Below the pieces are notes generated by a model that worked only from the letters and a program-made list of their open reading frames with translations, ran no database searches and was not told the DNA's origin. DNA of 64,000 bases from Leadbetterella lacunae (lineage in GTDB: Bacteria > Bacteroidota > Bacteroidia > Cytophagales > Spirosomataceae). Both the position numbers and the translations under genes were made by a program. Location: assembly GCF_042649125.1 (NCBI RefSeq), contig NZ_JBHRYQ010000002.1, positions 1 through 64,000 of the forward strand, in the 5' to 3' direction. Of this stretch, positions 16,855 through 26,162 are shown in pieces. Numbering within the stretch: the first letter of the stretch is position 1; each line of letters starts with the position of its first letter.

Positions 16855-18920
16855 AATTAAACCTTCCTGTAAATATGTATCGTTTAGCTATAGACCTGTT
16901 TTCTATTTTCTGCTTCACGAATTTTTCACTATCAGCACAAGGGCTTTGTGATAGAACTGACTTATTGAAAGGAAATTTCGACACTAATACCGATCAGATA
17001 TGCCAATCGTCTTCCTTGGTAGTAACAGACAAATCCGGTGCCTCAGAACTGAAATATATTTTTGACTACCAAGGCCAAAGTCTCGAAGACGCTTTAGGTA
17101 TTGCCCAAAATCAAACCAGTCATATTTTTCCGGCTTTAACCAATCCTAAAAGCTATACTGTTCTTCAACTTGGCAAACGAAACGGCAACACCACCGTGGC
17201 GTGTAAAAACATCATTGTCAGGCCAAACAACACGCCACTGCACAGTTACTCAGTATGCCAATCAACGGTGGATTTTAGTATACCCCTTAACCCCATAAAC
17301 GACTTCGATTCTTACGTCCTCGAATTTGGCTCAGGGCAACCACCAATATTTTTTTCAAAAGCTCAACTGCCATTCTCAGTCCAAAAAACCTTCAATTTGC
17401 CACAGAGCTATAAAGTTACCGGAAGATATACCGATCCCAGCAAAAACTGCTCTCTCAATTATGGTTTTCAAACTATTCCGCTTCGAAATCCCAACATAGA
17501 ATTACCTTTTACGCCGCAAATTTCAAAAGTAGAGCTAATAACGCTAAAAAACGTAAAAATTGATTACAACGGACCCTTTGTGCCTGACCCTCAATTTAAC
17601 CTGTATAGGTACGAAAAAGAGCAATACCAATCAGCTACACCAATAAAAACAGGTATTTTACCGGGTATTTATACATTCGATATTCCTGACTCTACAAAAT
17701 CTTATTGCTTTTTTGTCAGACGAAATACCACCTGCGGCGGCCAAATTGTAGAATCAGCAGAAGTATGCACCATACCCATAATTTCCACAAAATTTGACCC
17801 ACAAAACGCAAAGAATGACATCTCATGGATAGCGTATCAAAAAACATTAAAGAGCAGAACAGTACCCCCCTTAGGTACAGCAGCTCAAGCCACCATGTCG
17901 CTCAAGCAAAAGCTTATTATCAACAAACTCGATACTCCTAATCAAATTGGAGAAGTTGAATTAACAACAAACACATTCATGCATGGCCCTCTTGATTGCT
18001 TCACAAAATACACCTATCAAGTTTGGCAAGAAATCAATGGTACCACCAATTTTACCAAATTTAGAGGATTAAGTATTTCCAATAAGGTAAGTTTTGATCC
18101 ACAATTAATAGTACCACCAGCTCCTACCAACCTCTGGGTAAATACAGAGGTCTTTAATCAGATTTATTACAAAGAAAATCTGAGCGAATGGCCAATAGAG
18201 CAAAACAAATGGTATTTGCTGAAACTTCAAGAAAATACATATAAAGTACTAGACAGTTCCTTTGTTAAAAACTCCTTTTTTACAGACAACACTACACCGA
18301 TAAAACAAGAAACCTATAAAATCGCCTACAAAGACAAATGTGATAGACTTTCACAATATTCAGAACCTGTCAACTCAATTTTTCTAAGCATCAACGATCT
18401 AGCCGAAATAAATTGGACTCAGGATACACCATTTGGAAATAGCAATACCTCAGGCTACCAACTGATATACCAAGCCGAAGGCACAGAAAATACAATCGAT
18501 ACATTTCCAAAAGAAAAATCAGCAAGCAATCTCGATTTAGACAAATTCTCGTCTGACGGTAAACTAAAAATTGTAGCTGAATCAAATAATTCCAGTTATC
18601 CTTCAGTTGCTTCAAATAGCGTAGATCTAAATCTCCCATTCAAGCTATTTATACCCACAATTTTTACCCCCAACAACGACGGCATAAACGACTTGATGGA
18701 AATAAAAACCTTAAAAAGTAAAATAAGATCTTTCGAGATGAAAATTTTCGATCGTCTAGGGAACGAAATCTCAAACACAGATGAAATAGAATCTAGGTGG
18801 GACGGGAAAGCCAACGGGAAAAATGTACCCACTGGAAATTACCAATACCAAATTACTCTCACTTTAACCAATAACACCACCAGTATACACAAAGGAAATA
18901 TTTATGTAGTCAATAATTAA
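16851..18920 (+). CDS. T9SS type B (gliding-associated C-terminal domain) surface protein
   Basis: The 689-aa secreted protein has a signal peptide ending in FSLSAQG and Cys-rich beta domains with fibronectin-like features. It ends with a CHU_C/T9SS type B sorting domain (FIPTIFTPNNDGINDLMEIK to the C terminus). It overlaps the preceding gene by ATGA and is closely similar along its full length to 40112-42169, including the shared segment RPNNTPLHSY and the block ELPFTPQISKVEL. It probably forms a surface complex with the protein encoded upstream. Exact ligand unknown. Confidence 0.85.
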   Translation: MKLNLPVNMYRLAIDLFSIFCFTNFSLSAQGLCDRTDLLKGNFDTNTDQICQSSSLVVTDKSGASELKYIFDYQGQSLEDALGIAQNQTSHIFPALTNPKSYTVLQLGKRNGNTTVACKNIIVRPNNTPLHSYSVCQSTVDFSIPLNPINDFDSYVLEFGSGQPPIFFSKAQLPFSVQKTFNLPQSYKVTGRYTDPSKNCSLNYGFQTIPLRNPNIELPFTPQISKVELITLKNVKIDYNGPFVPDPQFNLYRYEKEQYQSATPIKTGILPGIYTFDIPDSTKSYCFFVRRNTTCGGQIVESAEVCTIPIISTKFDPQNAKNDISWIAYQKTLKSRTVPPLGTAAQATMSLKQKLIINKLDTPNQIGEVELTTNTFMHGPLDCFTKYTYQVWQEINGTTNFTKFRGLSISNKVSFDPQLIVPPAPTNLWVNTEVFNQIYYKENLSEWPIEQNKWYLLKLQENTYKVLDSSFVKNSFFTDNTTPIKQETYKIAYKDKCDRLSQYSEPVNSIFLSINDLAEINWTQDTPFGNSNTSGYQLIYQAEGTENTIDTFPKEKSASNLDLDKFSSDGKLKIVAESNNSSYPSVASNSVDLNLPFKLFIPTIFTPNNDGINDLMEIKTLKSKIRSFEMKIFDRLGNEISNTDEIESRWDGKANGKNVPTGNYQYQITLTLTNNTTSIHKGNIYVVNN

Positions 18921-19050
18921 ACCTAAGTTTTACGAAAATAAATACTCTTTATACACCAAAAACTGCATTTTATCCACCAACACATTAGATACACTTGAAA
19001 AACATTTTTAAACCTATGTTTTTTGCTTTGGGTCCGATATAAAATAAATT

Positions 19051-20035
19051 TGAATATCCGTAATTTGCCATAACGGATAATTTTAGTTAAATTTGTTTAT
19101 AAAATCAAAGATATGAATTTATTCAATTTCACGGCAAATTTTGGTAGCAAAGAGGATTGTAGATTACATTTTAAAGGTGAATGAGATAAAATTGGAGTTG
19201 TATGTAAATGCGGTTGCAAAGAGCATTACCGGATAAAAAGCAGATGGAGCTATGAATGCAAACAATGTAGAAGCAGGACTTCTCTAAGAAGCGGAACAAC
19301 CATGGAAAATTCTAACTTACCATTTTTAATTTGGTATAAAACGATGTTTTTGTTGACAGCCACCAAAAAAGGTTTTTCGAGCAAAGAGATACAAAAGCAA
19401 TTAAACTTGAAGCGATACGAACCAGTTTGGGCAATGGTTCATAAAATTAGAAAGGCCATGGGGAATCGTGATGCGATTTACACCTTAGAGGGTATGATTG
19501 AAATGGATGAAGGTTATTTCACTATAGAATCAACTGAAATAGAGCAAGATAAGGGTGTGAGAGGGCGTGGTGCAGCTGGAAAACAGCATGTTGTAATAAT
19601 GGCGGAATCGACACCATTAGAAGATATTGAGACTGGGGCAACTTCAAGCCAATGTCGATATTTCAAAGCCAAAGTATTAAGTTCTCACAAAGCTGAACAG
19701 ATAAACCAAACCATTAAAGAATCAATTGACGAGAAAAGTATAGTATTTACGGATCAAAGTACTTCATATATAGATATTGCAGATTTTGTAGAAATGCACG
19801 TCACATATAAATCCAATAAGCAGACAACTGAAGAAAATTTGAAGTGGGTCCACATTATGATAAGTAACGCAAAAAGGAACTTGCTAGGAAATTATCACAA
19901 AATAAAAGGCAAATATTTACAGCTCTATTTGAACGAATTTGTTTACAAATTGAACAGAAGATATTTCGGAGACAAGCTGTTCGATAGACTAATTATTGCA
20001 AGTATTCAAGCAGTATGATTAATTACGGATATTCA
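19051..20035. mobile_element. IS1595-like insertion sequence (about 985 bp)
   Basis: A perfect 15-bp inverted repeat TGAATATCCGTAATT (19051-19065) and its complement (20021-20035) bracket a transposase gene. The right end abuts a truncated secreted-protein gene whose reading frame reaches exactly to the repeat. I find no matching 8-bp target duplication on the two sides, and the rest of the interrupted gene is not on the left side. The insertion was therefore accompanied by a deletion or later rearrangement. Length and gene content fit IS1595-group elements. Confidence 0.75.
19113..20018 (+). pseudogene. IS1595-family transposase, nonsense mutation at codon 24
   Basis: The full frame would start at ATG 19113. 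It encodes an N-terminal zinc ribbon (CKCG at about codons 34-37, CKQC at about 52-55) and a DDE-type ISXO2-like domain. The domain shows IEMDEGYF, VFTDQSTSYIDI, WVHIMISNAKRNLLGNYHKIKG and a final conserved acidic residue in YLNEFVYKLNRRY. A TGA at 19182-19184 interrupts the frame where the family usually has Trp (TGG to TGA gives KGE-stop-DKIG). The remaining open frame from 19302 (238 aa) lacks the zinc ribbon and is probably not a functional transposase. Otherwise the gene is intact, so inactivation looks recent. Confidence 0.82.
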
Positions 20036-20083
20036 GTAATCTATTTTTTAATGCGGTAGTATCAATAGTTTCGGTAGGCAAAC

Positions 20084-20365
20084 CTAAGCCAACATATAAA
20101 TATCCAAATACCTTAGGGGGGTTGGTCTACTTTTAAGATTTGTTAAGATTTGATATGAATTAGAATTATCGTAATGACCAGCTAATTCTACTGGAGGCCA
20201 AACTATAATATCATAATTGTAGAATTCATCTGATGCAGATAGAATTGTGGTAGATCCATTTATTTTTGAAGGAGTACCATAATAGATTAGTAGCTTTTGG
20301 GGCAAAATTTGACCAATTGTAACATAACTAAACAGTAAAAATGAAACAGTTTTTAGTAATTTCAT
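20084..20365 (-). pseudogene. Truncated, frameshifted secreted protein next to the IS end
   Basis: On the minus strand a signal peptide (MKLLKTVSFLLFSYVTIGQ) is followed by LLIYYGTPSKINGS and YNYDIIVWPPVEL. This pattern resembles the start of a TIM-barrel-like secreted or tail-associated family that begins 'LLIYYGYPS'. The frame ends in TNLKSRPTPLRYLDIYMLA. Shifting frame at a C-run recovers KVFGYLYVGLGLP and TTALKNRLLNI, which continue to the IS inverted repeat at 20035. The gene therefore suffered a one-base change in the C-run and loss of its 3' portion at the IS boundary. The upstream ATG at 20488 would add a non-signal-like extension, so I prefer 20365. Confidence 0.55.
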
Positions 20366-20488
20366 GCTTAAGCTATAGTTTATATACCAAATTAATATTT
20401 TAATAAGCAAAAAAAGAACTTCCAATGGGATATTTATTAAGCGGGGAATTTCCTTTTTTTTAAATGGTACATCTATGTCAAAAAACAT

Positions 20489-20789
20489 TTAACCCAAATT
20501 AACCCCAATTAATTTAAGTAAACCAAGGTTATTTTGAGTTTCCTGATAGTGTATCAACATGAATTAATTCACAAAAACTGAGTTTTAATATGAGTAAAAT
20601 CCTAGGTTTTGACATGAACATGGAGCCATATTGTTAATGGGAAAAGCAAATATTGTTTCCTAGTAAACGTATCCTAAATACATACCTTCATGGCTTCTAA
20701 TTTCGGAATTTGTCTATAGGCATTTCAAAAAAAAGACTGAAATTTTCTAAAAACAAAAAAAAACTTCTTTAAATAAGATACCTTCCCCC
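20489..20789. other. Intergenic region between IS flank and hsdR
   Basis: About 300 bp, AT-rich, containing no recognisable gene. It is the region downstream of the minus-strand defence operon; no strong hairpin with T tract is visible. Confidence 0.35.
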
Positions 20790-23700
20790 TCACTCATTCT
20801 TCTTAAAGTTCTCAGCCTGCTCAAAAATCTCAACGTAAACTTCATCACGCTCTACTGGAGGATAGCCAAACTCGTCTAGAAGGAGAATAAGGCCGACTTT
20901 TAAGGCTGATTTGATGTCTTCTCGCTTGTTCCAGTCTGGAAATTTGGCTTGTCCTTCTACCAAGTCTTTTACTGCTTTGGCTAGTTCTATAAGCTTATCT
21001 TTGGGATAACTAAAGTCATATTTTTTGCAAAGCTCATTCAAGATGTCATAAAAAGCTTTTTCTTCAAAGCTGATACCCATAATTTCCCCAGCTGAAAACT
21101 CTTTATGCACCTCCCATATTAAATTTGTAAGCTGTTCGGCCATCTCGTCATACACTTCGCTTTTAAATATGTCGTTTTCATCACGCTGATTGTATTTGTC
21201 AACTAGGATTTGCATCTTTTTCGAGAAGTCTACACCTTTTACCTTGTTCACCTTTTTAAACTCACCTATTACTTTTGCAAGCAATTCCTGTAGAAGCTTG
21301 ATTTTGGTATTGGGTAGTTTAATCTTATCTATTTTAGCCAAATATTCCTCATCAAATATATCTTGTTCGGAAATATTCTCATCTCCCATTTTAAATATCT
21401 CCTGCACGCCATCGCTTTGTAAGGCATCCTGTATCATTTCTCTGACTTTTGCATTCATCTGAGCAGTATCGGGAGCATTGCCCTTGGTAAGCTTAAACAC
21501 AATAGACCGCACAGCTAAGTAAAAATGCGTATAATCACGCTCTTTAGTGCTTAACTTCTCGCTTCCTGAGCAAATATCATAGGCCGCTTTTAAACGCTTC
21601 ACCAAGCCCATAAATCGGGTTTCTAATTCTTTGGTGGTTTGGATAAACTCCGCAGCTAAATTTAAGGTATTTAACTGTTGAAAGGCCGTACCTTTAAAAT
21701 ATTTGGAGCTATCAAATTTATGAAAAAGCTTCGCCAATAAATCTAAGTGGTTTCGTACTATTACCAGCGACTCCGCTATGTCTTCGAAGTTCTCTTTGTC
21801 GCCTTTGTTGTACTTAGCCAAAGCCAGGTTCATTTGCTTCTTTATGCCAATATAGTCTACTACCAAGCCTTTTTCTTTCTCTGCAAACTTTCGGTTTACA
21901 CGTGAAATCGTTTGAATCAAATTATGTTGCTGAATTGGCTTGTCTATGTAAATGCTATCTAAAAACGGAACGTCAAAGCCCGTTAGCCACATATCCACCA
22001 CAATGGCAATTTTAAAATTAGATTTGTCTGATTTAAACTGCCTATCTAATTCTTTCCTGTAGTCTTTTGTGCCCAATAACTTATAAAGCGTTTCGTCATC
22101 ATCTTTATCACGGGTCATTATCATTTTTAACCTTTCTATAGGTTTTATCTCACGTTTTTCCTTCTCCGTAAGCTCCACTCCGTCTTCCGAAACCTTTACC
22201 TCATTCCATTCAGGTCTTATTTTTATGATGTTTTTAAAAAGCTCATATGCTATTTCTCGGGTACTACACACAAAAATAGCCTTGCCTTTTATGGTTGCTC
22301 CTTCTGACACCCTTTTTTCGTAGTGCTTCACAAAGTCGGTGGCAAGAGCCTCTAAGCGTTCAGGATCACCGATGATAGCGTTCATTTGAGCCATCGTTTT
22401 TTTGCTAGCTTCTATTTGATGCTCATTAGTCCCTTCTTTTTCACACGAAGCATAGTACTCCTCAATCTCTTTAAGCTTAGAGTTGTTTAATAATACCTTA
22501 GCTGCTCGTCCTTCATATACTATCCGAACCGTAATTTCATCTTTTACGGATTCTGTCATGGTGTAAGCATCTACTATATTGCCAAAAACATCAAGTGTAG
22601 CGTCTATCGGTGTACCTGTAAAGCCAACAAAAGTGGCATTGGGCAAAGAATCATGTAGGTATTTGGCAAAACCATAGGTTTTAGTAACGCCTTTCTCTCC
22701 AACTTTAACTTTCTGGTCTAAATTTACCTGACTTCTATGTGCTTCATCTGATATACAGATTACATTGGTTCGCTCGGTCAATAGCGAAGTGTCTTCGGTA
22801 AACTTGTGAATGGTAGTTAAAAACACACCACCACTTTGACGCCCCTGCAACAGCTCTCTTAACTCGGCTCTGCTTTCTACACTAATCACTAAGCTATCGC
22901 CTAAAAACTTCTTCGCATTGGTAAACTGCCCCGACAGTTGGTCGTCTAAGTCAGTACGGTCAGTTATTAAAATTATGGTTGGGCTTTCAAAGTATTCACT
23001 TTTCATCAATAGCCGTGTCAGATACAGCATCGTGTAGCTTTTGCCACAGCCTGTGGCTCCAAAATACGTCCCTCCTTTTCCGTCTCCTTTGGGCTTCTGA
23101 GCCAGTTTTATACTGTCATAGAGGCTTCGGGCAGCATAGTATTGCGGATATCTACATACGATCTTTTCGTTTTTCTTTGAGCTATCTGGAATATAAATAA
23201 AATTTCGGATGATATCTCTTAGCCTATAATGGTTAAACATACCCTGAACCATAGTAAACATACTATCAATTCCATCAACTTCTTTTGCCAATCCTGCCAC
23301 CCTTCGCCATGCATAGAAAAAATCGTATGAGGCAAAAAACGAACCGGCCTTGTTATTGACACCATCGCTGATTACACAAAAAGCATTGTATTTAAACAAT
23401 TCAGGAATGTCTCTGCGGTAGCGAACAGTCAGCTGCTTAAAGCCATCGTTAACTGTGGCCTCCTCTCGTATTGCACTTTTAAACTCAAACACAACCAAAG
23501 GCAATCCGTTGATATAGACAATACCATCAGGAATTCGTTTTTCTGAACCTACTATTTCAAGCTGAGTTACAAAGCGATAAATATTACTTGACTTAACCTC
23601 ATATGTATTTTCATCATCGGCAAGCACATGAATTAAACCCTCGGAGTCACCTACTTTTTGTTTTTCTAACCCTTTATAGTCTAACAGTTGGATGTAAATG

Positions 23701-24002
23701 TCTTTCTGACTTCTATCTTCCCTTTTTAGTATAAAGCCATCCGTAATCATGCTCAGTATGGCCTTATTGCTCTCATAAAGGTCGCTTGCTGGATAAGCCT
23801 TTAGCTTTAATACGATTTGCTTTATTTCAATATCCGTAATACCCTCCTCAGCATATTTCTTGCTTAGAAATGCCTTCAGGTCTTTTTCTATCAGTACTTC
23901 TCCTTGTGGCAAACCTAGGTCTATGCCTAAAGTATGCTCGTAGGACTCGTTGCCCAATAGTTCTATAAAAGTTTGTTCAAGTTTAGCCTCTGTGAATTTC
24001 AT
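20790..24002 (-). CDS. hsdR: Type I restriction endonuclease, R subunit (system 1)
   Basis: This 1070-aa protein is the ATP-dependent translocase/nuclease of a type I R-M complex. The N-terminal nuclease domain shows the PD-(D/E)xK elements IPDGIVYINGLPLVVFEFKS (about residues 158-177). Helicase motifs follow: Walker A GATGCGKSYT (about 318), TDRTDLDDQL, the DEAH-type box ISDEAHRSQ (about 419), and FVGFTGTPID. A coiled, charged C-terminal domain for HsdM/HsdS contact comes last. It is the last gene of the minus-strand defence operon and overlaps the AbiEii gene by 20 bp. Its cognate hsdM and hsdS lie 5-12 kb upstream on the same strand, separated by accessory defence genes. All core motifs are present, so it should be active. 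Confidence 0.93.
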   Translation of the reverse strand: MKFTEAKLEQTFIELLGNESYEHTLGIDLGLPQGEVLIEKDLKAFLSKKYAEEGITDIEIKQIVLKLKAYPASDLYESNKAILSMITDGFILKREDRSQKDIYIQLLDYKGLEKQKVGDSEGLIHVLADDENTYEVKSSNIYRFVTQLEIVGSEKRIPDGIVYINGLPLVVFEFKSAIREEATVNDGFKQLTVRYRRDIPELFKYNAFCVISDGVNNKAGSFFASYDFFYAWRRVAGLAKEVDGIDSMFTMVQGMFNHYRLRDIIRNFIYIPDSSKKNEKIVCRYPQYYAARSLYDSIKLAQKPKGDGKGGTYFGATGCGKSYTMLYLTRLLMKSEYFESPTIILITDRTDLDDQLSGQFTNAKKFLGDSLVISVESRAELRELLQGRQSGGVFLTTIHKFTEDTSLLTERTNVICISDEAHRSQVNLDQKVKVGEKGVTKTYGFAKYLHDSLPNATFVGFTGTPIDATLDVFGNIVDAYTMTESVKDEITVRIVYEGRAAKVLLNNSKLKEIEEYYASCEKEGTNEHQIEASKKTMAQMNAIIGDPERLEALATDFVKHYEKRVSEGATIKGKAIFVCSTREIAYELFKNIIKIRPEWNEVKVSEDGVELTEKEKREIKPIERLKMIMTRDKDDDETLYKLLGTKDYRKELDRQFKSDKSNFKIAIVVDMWLTGFDVPFLDSIYIDKPIQQHNLIQTISRVNRKFAEKEKGLVVDYIGIKKQMNLALAKYNKGDKENFEDIAESLVIVRNHLDLLAKLFHKFDSSKYFKGTAFQQLNTLNLAAEFIQTTKELETRFMGLVKRLKAAYDICSGSEKLSTKERDYTHFYLAVRSIVFKLTKGNAPDTAQMNAKVREMIQDALQSDGVQEIFKMGDENISEQDIFDEEYLAKIDKIKLPNTKIKLLQELLAKVIGEFKKVNKVKGVDFSKKMQILVDKYNQRDENDIFKSEVYDEMAEQLTNLIWEVHKEFSAGEIMGISFEEKAFYDILNELCKKYDFSYPKDKLIELAKAVKDLVEGQAKFPDWNKREDIKSALKVGLILLLDEFGYPPVERDEVYVEIFEQAENFKKNE

Positions 24003-24990
24003 TTACAGTTGGTGTTAGCTCTATTTTCCAGTTCATGGCCGACAGTCGGTTCTTTATTACTACTAAAGTAGCAAATATTTCTGATTCTATTGGCAATATT
24101 CCATACACCAAATTTCTAAATTGCCCAGAATAAACAGGAGCTAAGGCTTTCCAGACCTCTTCTACATTTCTAAACACCAATGCCTCTACTGGATGATGCT
24201 GTAGCCATGCATTATTATTTTTAAAACTCGCCACATCATCTTGTGCCACTCTCATAAGCATTTCCTCAAAAGTGGGAGCGTTAAAAAACTCCGCAAATTC
24301 TGTTTGACTTAGCAGCTGGTGCAAATCATACATATGCCTTATTTTACTCTTGAGGTCATCCATAGGTTCGGCCGAATACGAAAAACGTACCAAGCTCATG
24401 ATTTTCTCACAAAGTGTACGAGTAACCACTAGCACCCTTACCTCAAAAGGCATCAAACCGTTAGATTCGGCCATGGCCTTTTGTCCATTGTTTATCATCA
24501 TTTCGCCCACATACGAGCTCAAAAGTTTAGTGGTATAGGGCTCAAAATAACCCAACCACGTAGCTTCTACTATTACTACATCTCGCACTTGTCCATAAGC
24601 TCCCGTAAACTCTTTTGCATAACTGTGGGCTGTTTTGCGGTTCATTCCCATTTTTTGAGTGACATTGGCGATGTTTGTCTCTGGCATAACCGTAGTAACC
24701 ACACTGCTGATTTTCTTGATTTTATTGGTGAGTTGATTGTTGGTTTCTCCTTCATGCCTGAGTACTACCAAGTCTATATCTTCTGAAAACCGCTCTATCA
24801 TATTAAAACACTTCGACAAGGCTGTTCCACCTTTAAATACCGTGTCTTTACCTATCTCATCGTTAAAAATGGTAAACAAAGCGAAAGTCACCCAATAGTC
24901 TTTCTCTACATAAATGGCCGGAATCTGCAATTGGTCAGCTGTAAACTGAATTGACTGTCGGAATAAGGTTTTGTTTTCGTGAAGTATCAT
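23983..24990 (-). CDS. abiEii: AbiEii-type nucleotidyltransferase toxin
   Basis: The 335-aa protein has the AbiEii/AbiGii signature: KGGTALSKCF followed by ERFSEDIDLVV, the nucleotidyltransferase GG...S and DxD motifs. In characterised AbiE systems this toxin causes bacteriostasis on phage infection and is controlled by the AbiEi antitoxin, which represses transcription (type IV toxin-antitoxin). I choose the ATG at 24990 (MILHENKTLF) because it overlaps the AbiEi stop as ATGA. A start 12 bp upstream (MEHRMIL) is also open. Its 3' end overlaps hsdR by 20 bp, so toxin and restriction subunit should be co-translated. Confidence 0.88.
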   Translation of the reverse strand: MILHENKTLFRQSIQFTADQLQIPAIYVEKDYWVTFALFTIFNDEIGKDTVFKGGTALSKCFNMIERFSEDIDLVVLRHEGETNNQLTNKIKKISSVVTTVMPETNIANVTQKMGMNRKTAHSYAKEFTGAYGQVRDVVIVEATWLGYFEPYTTKLLSSYVGEMMINNGQKAMAESNGLMPFEVRVLVVTRTLCEKIMSLVRFSYSAEPMDDLKSKIRHMYDLHQLLSQTEFAEFFNAPTFEEMLMRVAQDDVASFKNNNAWLQHHPVEALVFRNVEEVWKALAPVYSGQFRNLVYGILPIESEIFATLVVIKNRLSAMNWKIELTPTVNEIHRG

Positions 24991-25712
24991 ACGATGTTCC
25001 ATTTTTCGGCGGTAGCCAGTGCCTTTTCTGCTCCGCTTAGTTTATATTTTGTGATTGGATTCAAAGATTTCATCAATGACGTGAGTATCTGGGTTTCTTG
25101 TAGCTCCTCAAGCACAGCACCCAACAATGCCCTAGTGGCAGGAGGATATTTTAAGGCCAACCTCACCAATGTCTCTTTGTCTTTAGTGCTTAACTCTTGC
25201 AATATGGCAAGAAAACGCTTACACGAAGCCTCTACACTAGTATCGGGTATTTTTTTGATATACCGAATTGCATCCAGTATTTGGAGCAAGGGAATGTTCT
25301 CTTTAGTGATCGTATTTTTTTGTTTGATAAACGAAATACTGTACCTCTCCCTTTTAAAGGCTGGTCTTAGGTCGTTTTTGCCTATCTGAATGGTGTAACT
25401 CACTTGGGTAGTAAGGCCAAACTGATTATACATACTGTACCCTGTCAGATAACCCACTAACTTACCGTCGTCTTCTAGTAGGTCTTTGACCACCTGAGCC
25501 TGATTGGGCTGCAAGTTGCCAAATGGCGTATTTTCGGGCTTATAATACTTCCCTTTAGACAACTTCTCTATTTTGCCCGAAGCCACTAACCTATTAAGTG
25601 CCTTTATAACCGCCTCCTTTTTATTCACCTCAGTCACAAAGTCCGCATAGGTGAACACATACCCCTTCGGAAATCTATCTATCGTAACCGCTATATAATC
25701 AGATACTTTCAT
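24987..25712 (-). CDS. abiEi: AbiEi-type antitoxin / autorepressor
   Basis: The 241-aa protein has an N-terminal winged-helix region (FTYADFVTEVNKKEAVIKAL, KLSKGKYYKP) and a C-terminal AbiEi-like domain, the arrangement of AbiEi/DUF6088 antitoxins. It immediately precedes and overlaps AbiEii. A 14-bp inverted repeat sits 27-64 bp upstream of its start, as expected for the operator bound cooperatively by AbiEi. It is inferred to repress the abiE transcript and, through readthrough, possibly hsdR. Confidence 0.85.
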   Translation of the reverse strand: MKVSDYIAVTIDRFPKGYVFTYADFVTEVNKKEAVIKALNRLVASGKIEKLSKGKYYKPENTPFGNLQPNQAQVVKDLLEDDGKLVGYLTGYSMYNQFGLTTQVSYTIQIGKNDLRPAFKRERYSISFIKQKNTITKENIPLLQILDAIRYIKKIPDTSVEASCKRFLAILQELSTKDKETLVRLALKYPPATRALLGAVLEELQETQILTSLMKSLNPITKYKLSGAEKALATAEKWNIV

Positions 25713-25728
25713 ATTAATATTTGAGCCA

Positions 25729-25736
25729 CAAATATA
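25729..25736 (-). promoter_or_regulatory. Bacteroidota -7 element of the abiE promoter
   Basis: On the minus strand TATATTTG matches the TAnnTTTG -7 consensus of Bacteroidota sigma-ABfr promoters. It lies about 17 bp upstream of the AbiEi start codon and directly beside the inverted-repeat operator, so repressor binding would block the polymerase. No clear -33 TTTG is readable. Confidence 0.5.
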
Positions 25737-25738
25737 AC

Positions 25739-25776
25739 AAAATGTCCAGTTTATTATAAAAAAAACTGGACATTTT
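25739..25776. promoter_or_regulatory. Inverted-repeat operator of the abiE promoter
   Basis: AAAATGTCCAGTTT (25739-25752) and AAACTGGACATTTT (25763-25776) form a perfect 14-bp inverted repeat with a 10-bp spacer just upstream of abiEi. Characterised AbiEi antitoxins bind inverted repeats in their own promoter, so this is the likely operator. Confidence 0.7.
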
Positions 25777-26162
25777 TATTTATATCTATTTAGAAAAACA
25801 CTGAAGATTAGCATTTTGTAACACGCAGAAATAGATATTCCGGATTGAAGTGGGCCACATGTTTCTTTTCCTCTAATAGCTTTTGTGTTTTACCAGAAAG
25901 CCAAGTACCTAAAAACACAATGTATATTTTACAAATGTAAGATATAACATTTAACACTTCACCTTCATAAAACCCTTACATAAAACACTTTACGCCTCCC
26001 GACTTATGTTCTACATTTTACATTCAGGTGCTTTAACTTTTAACAAAACAGACACATAAAAGCACTGCCCTCTAATTTAAAGTTTATAAAAACTTAGTAG
26101 AATTAGGAACACCTAATCACAGCCACTTTATAAGTTTCACTAAGTGAATTTCATTATTTAAA
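25777..26162. other. Intergenic region with a possible gene remnant
   Basis: No complete gene is seen between abiEi and the DUF4276 gene. On the minus strand, a short frame ending at 25808 reads FLGTWLSGKTQKLLEEKK, then HVAHFNPEYLFLRVTKC and stop. Its composition is more protein-like than the flanks, but I do not recognise it. It may be the C-terminal scrap of a lost gene. Confidence 0.3.
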
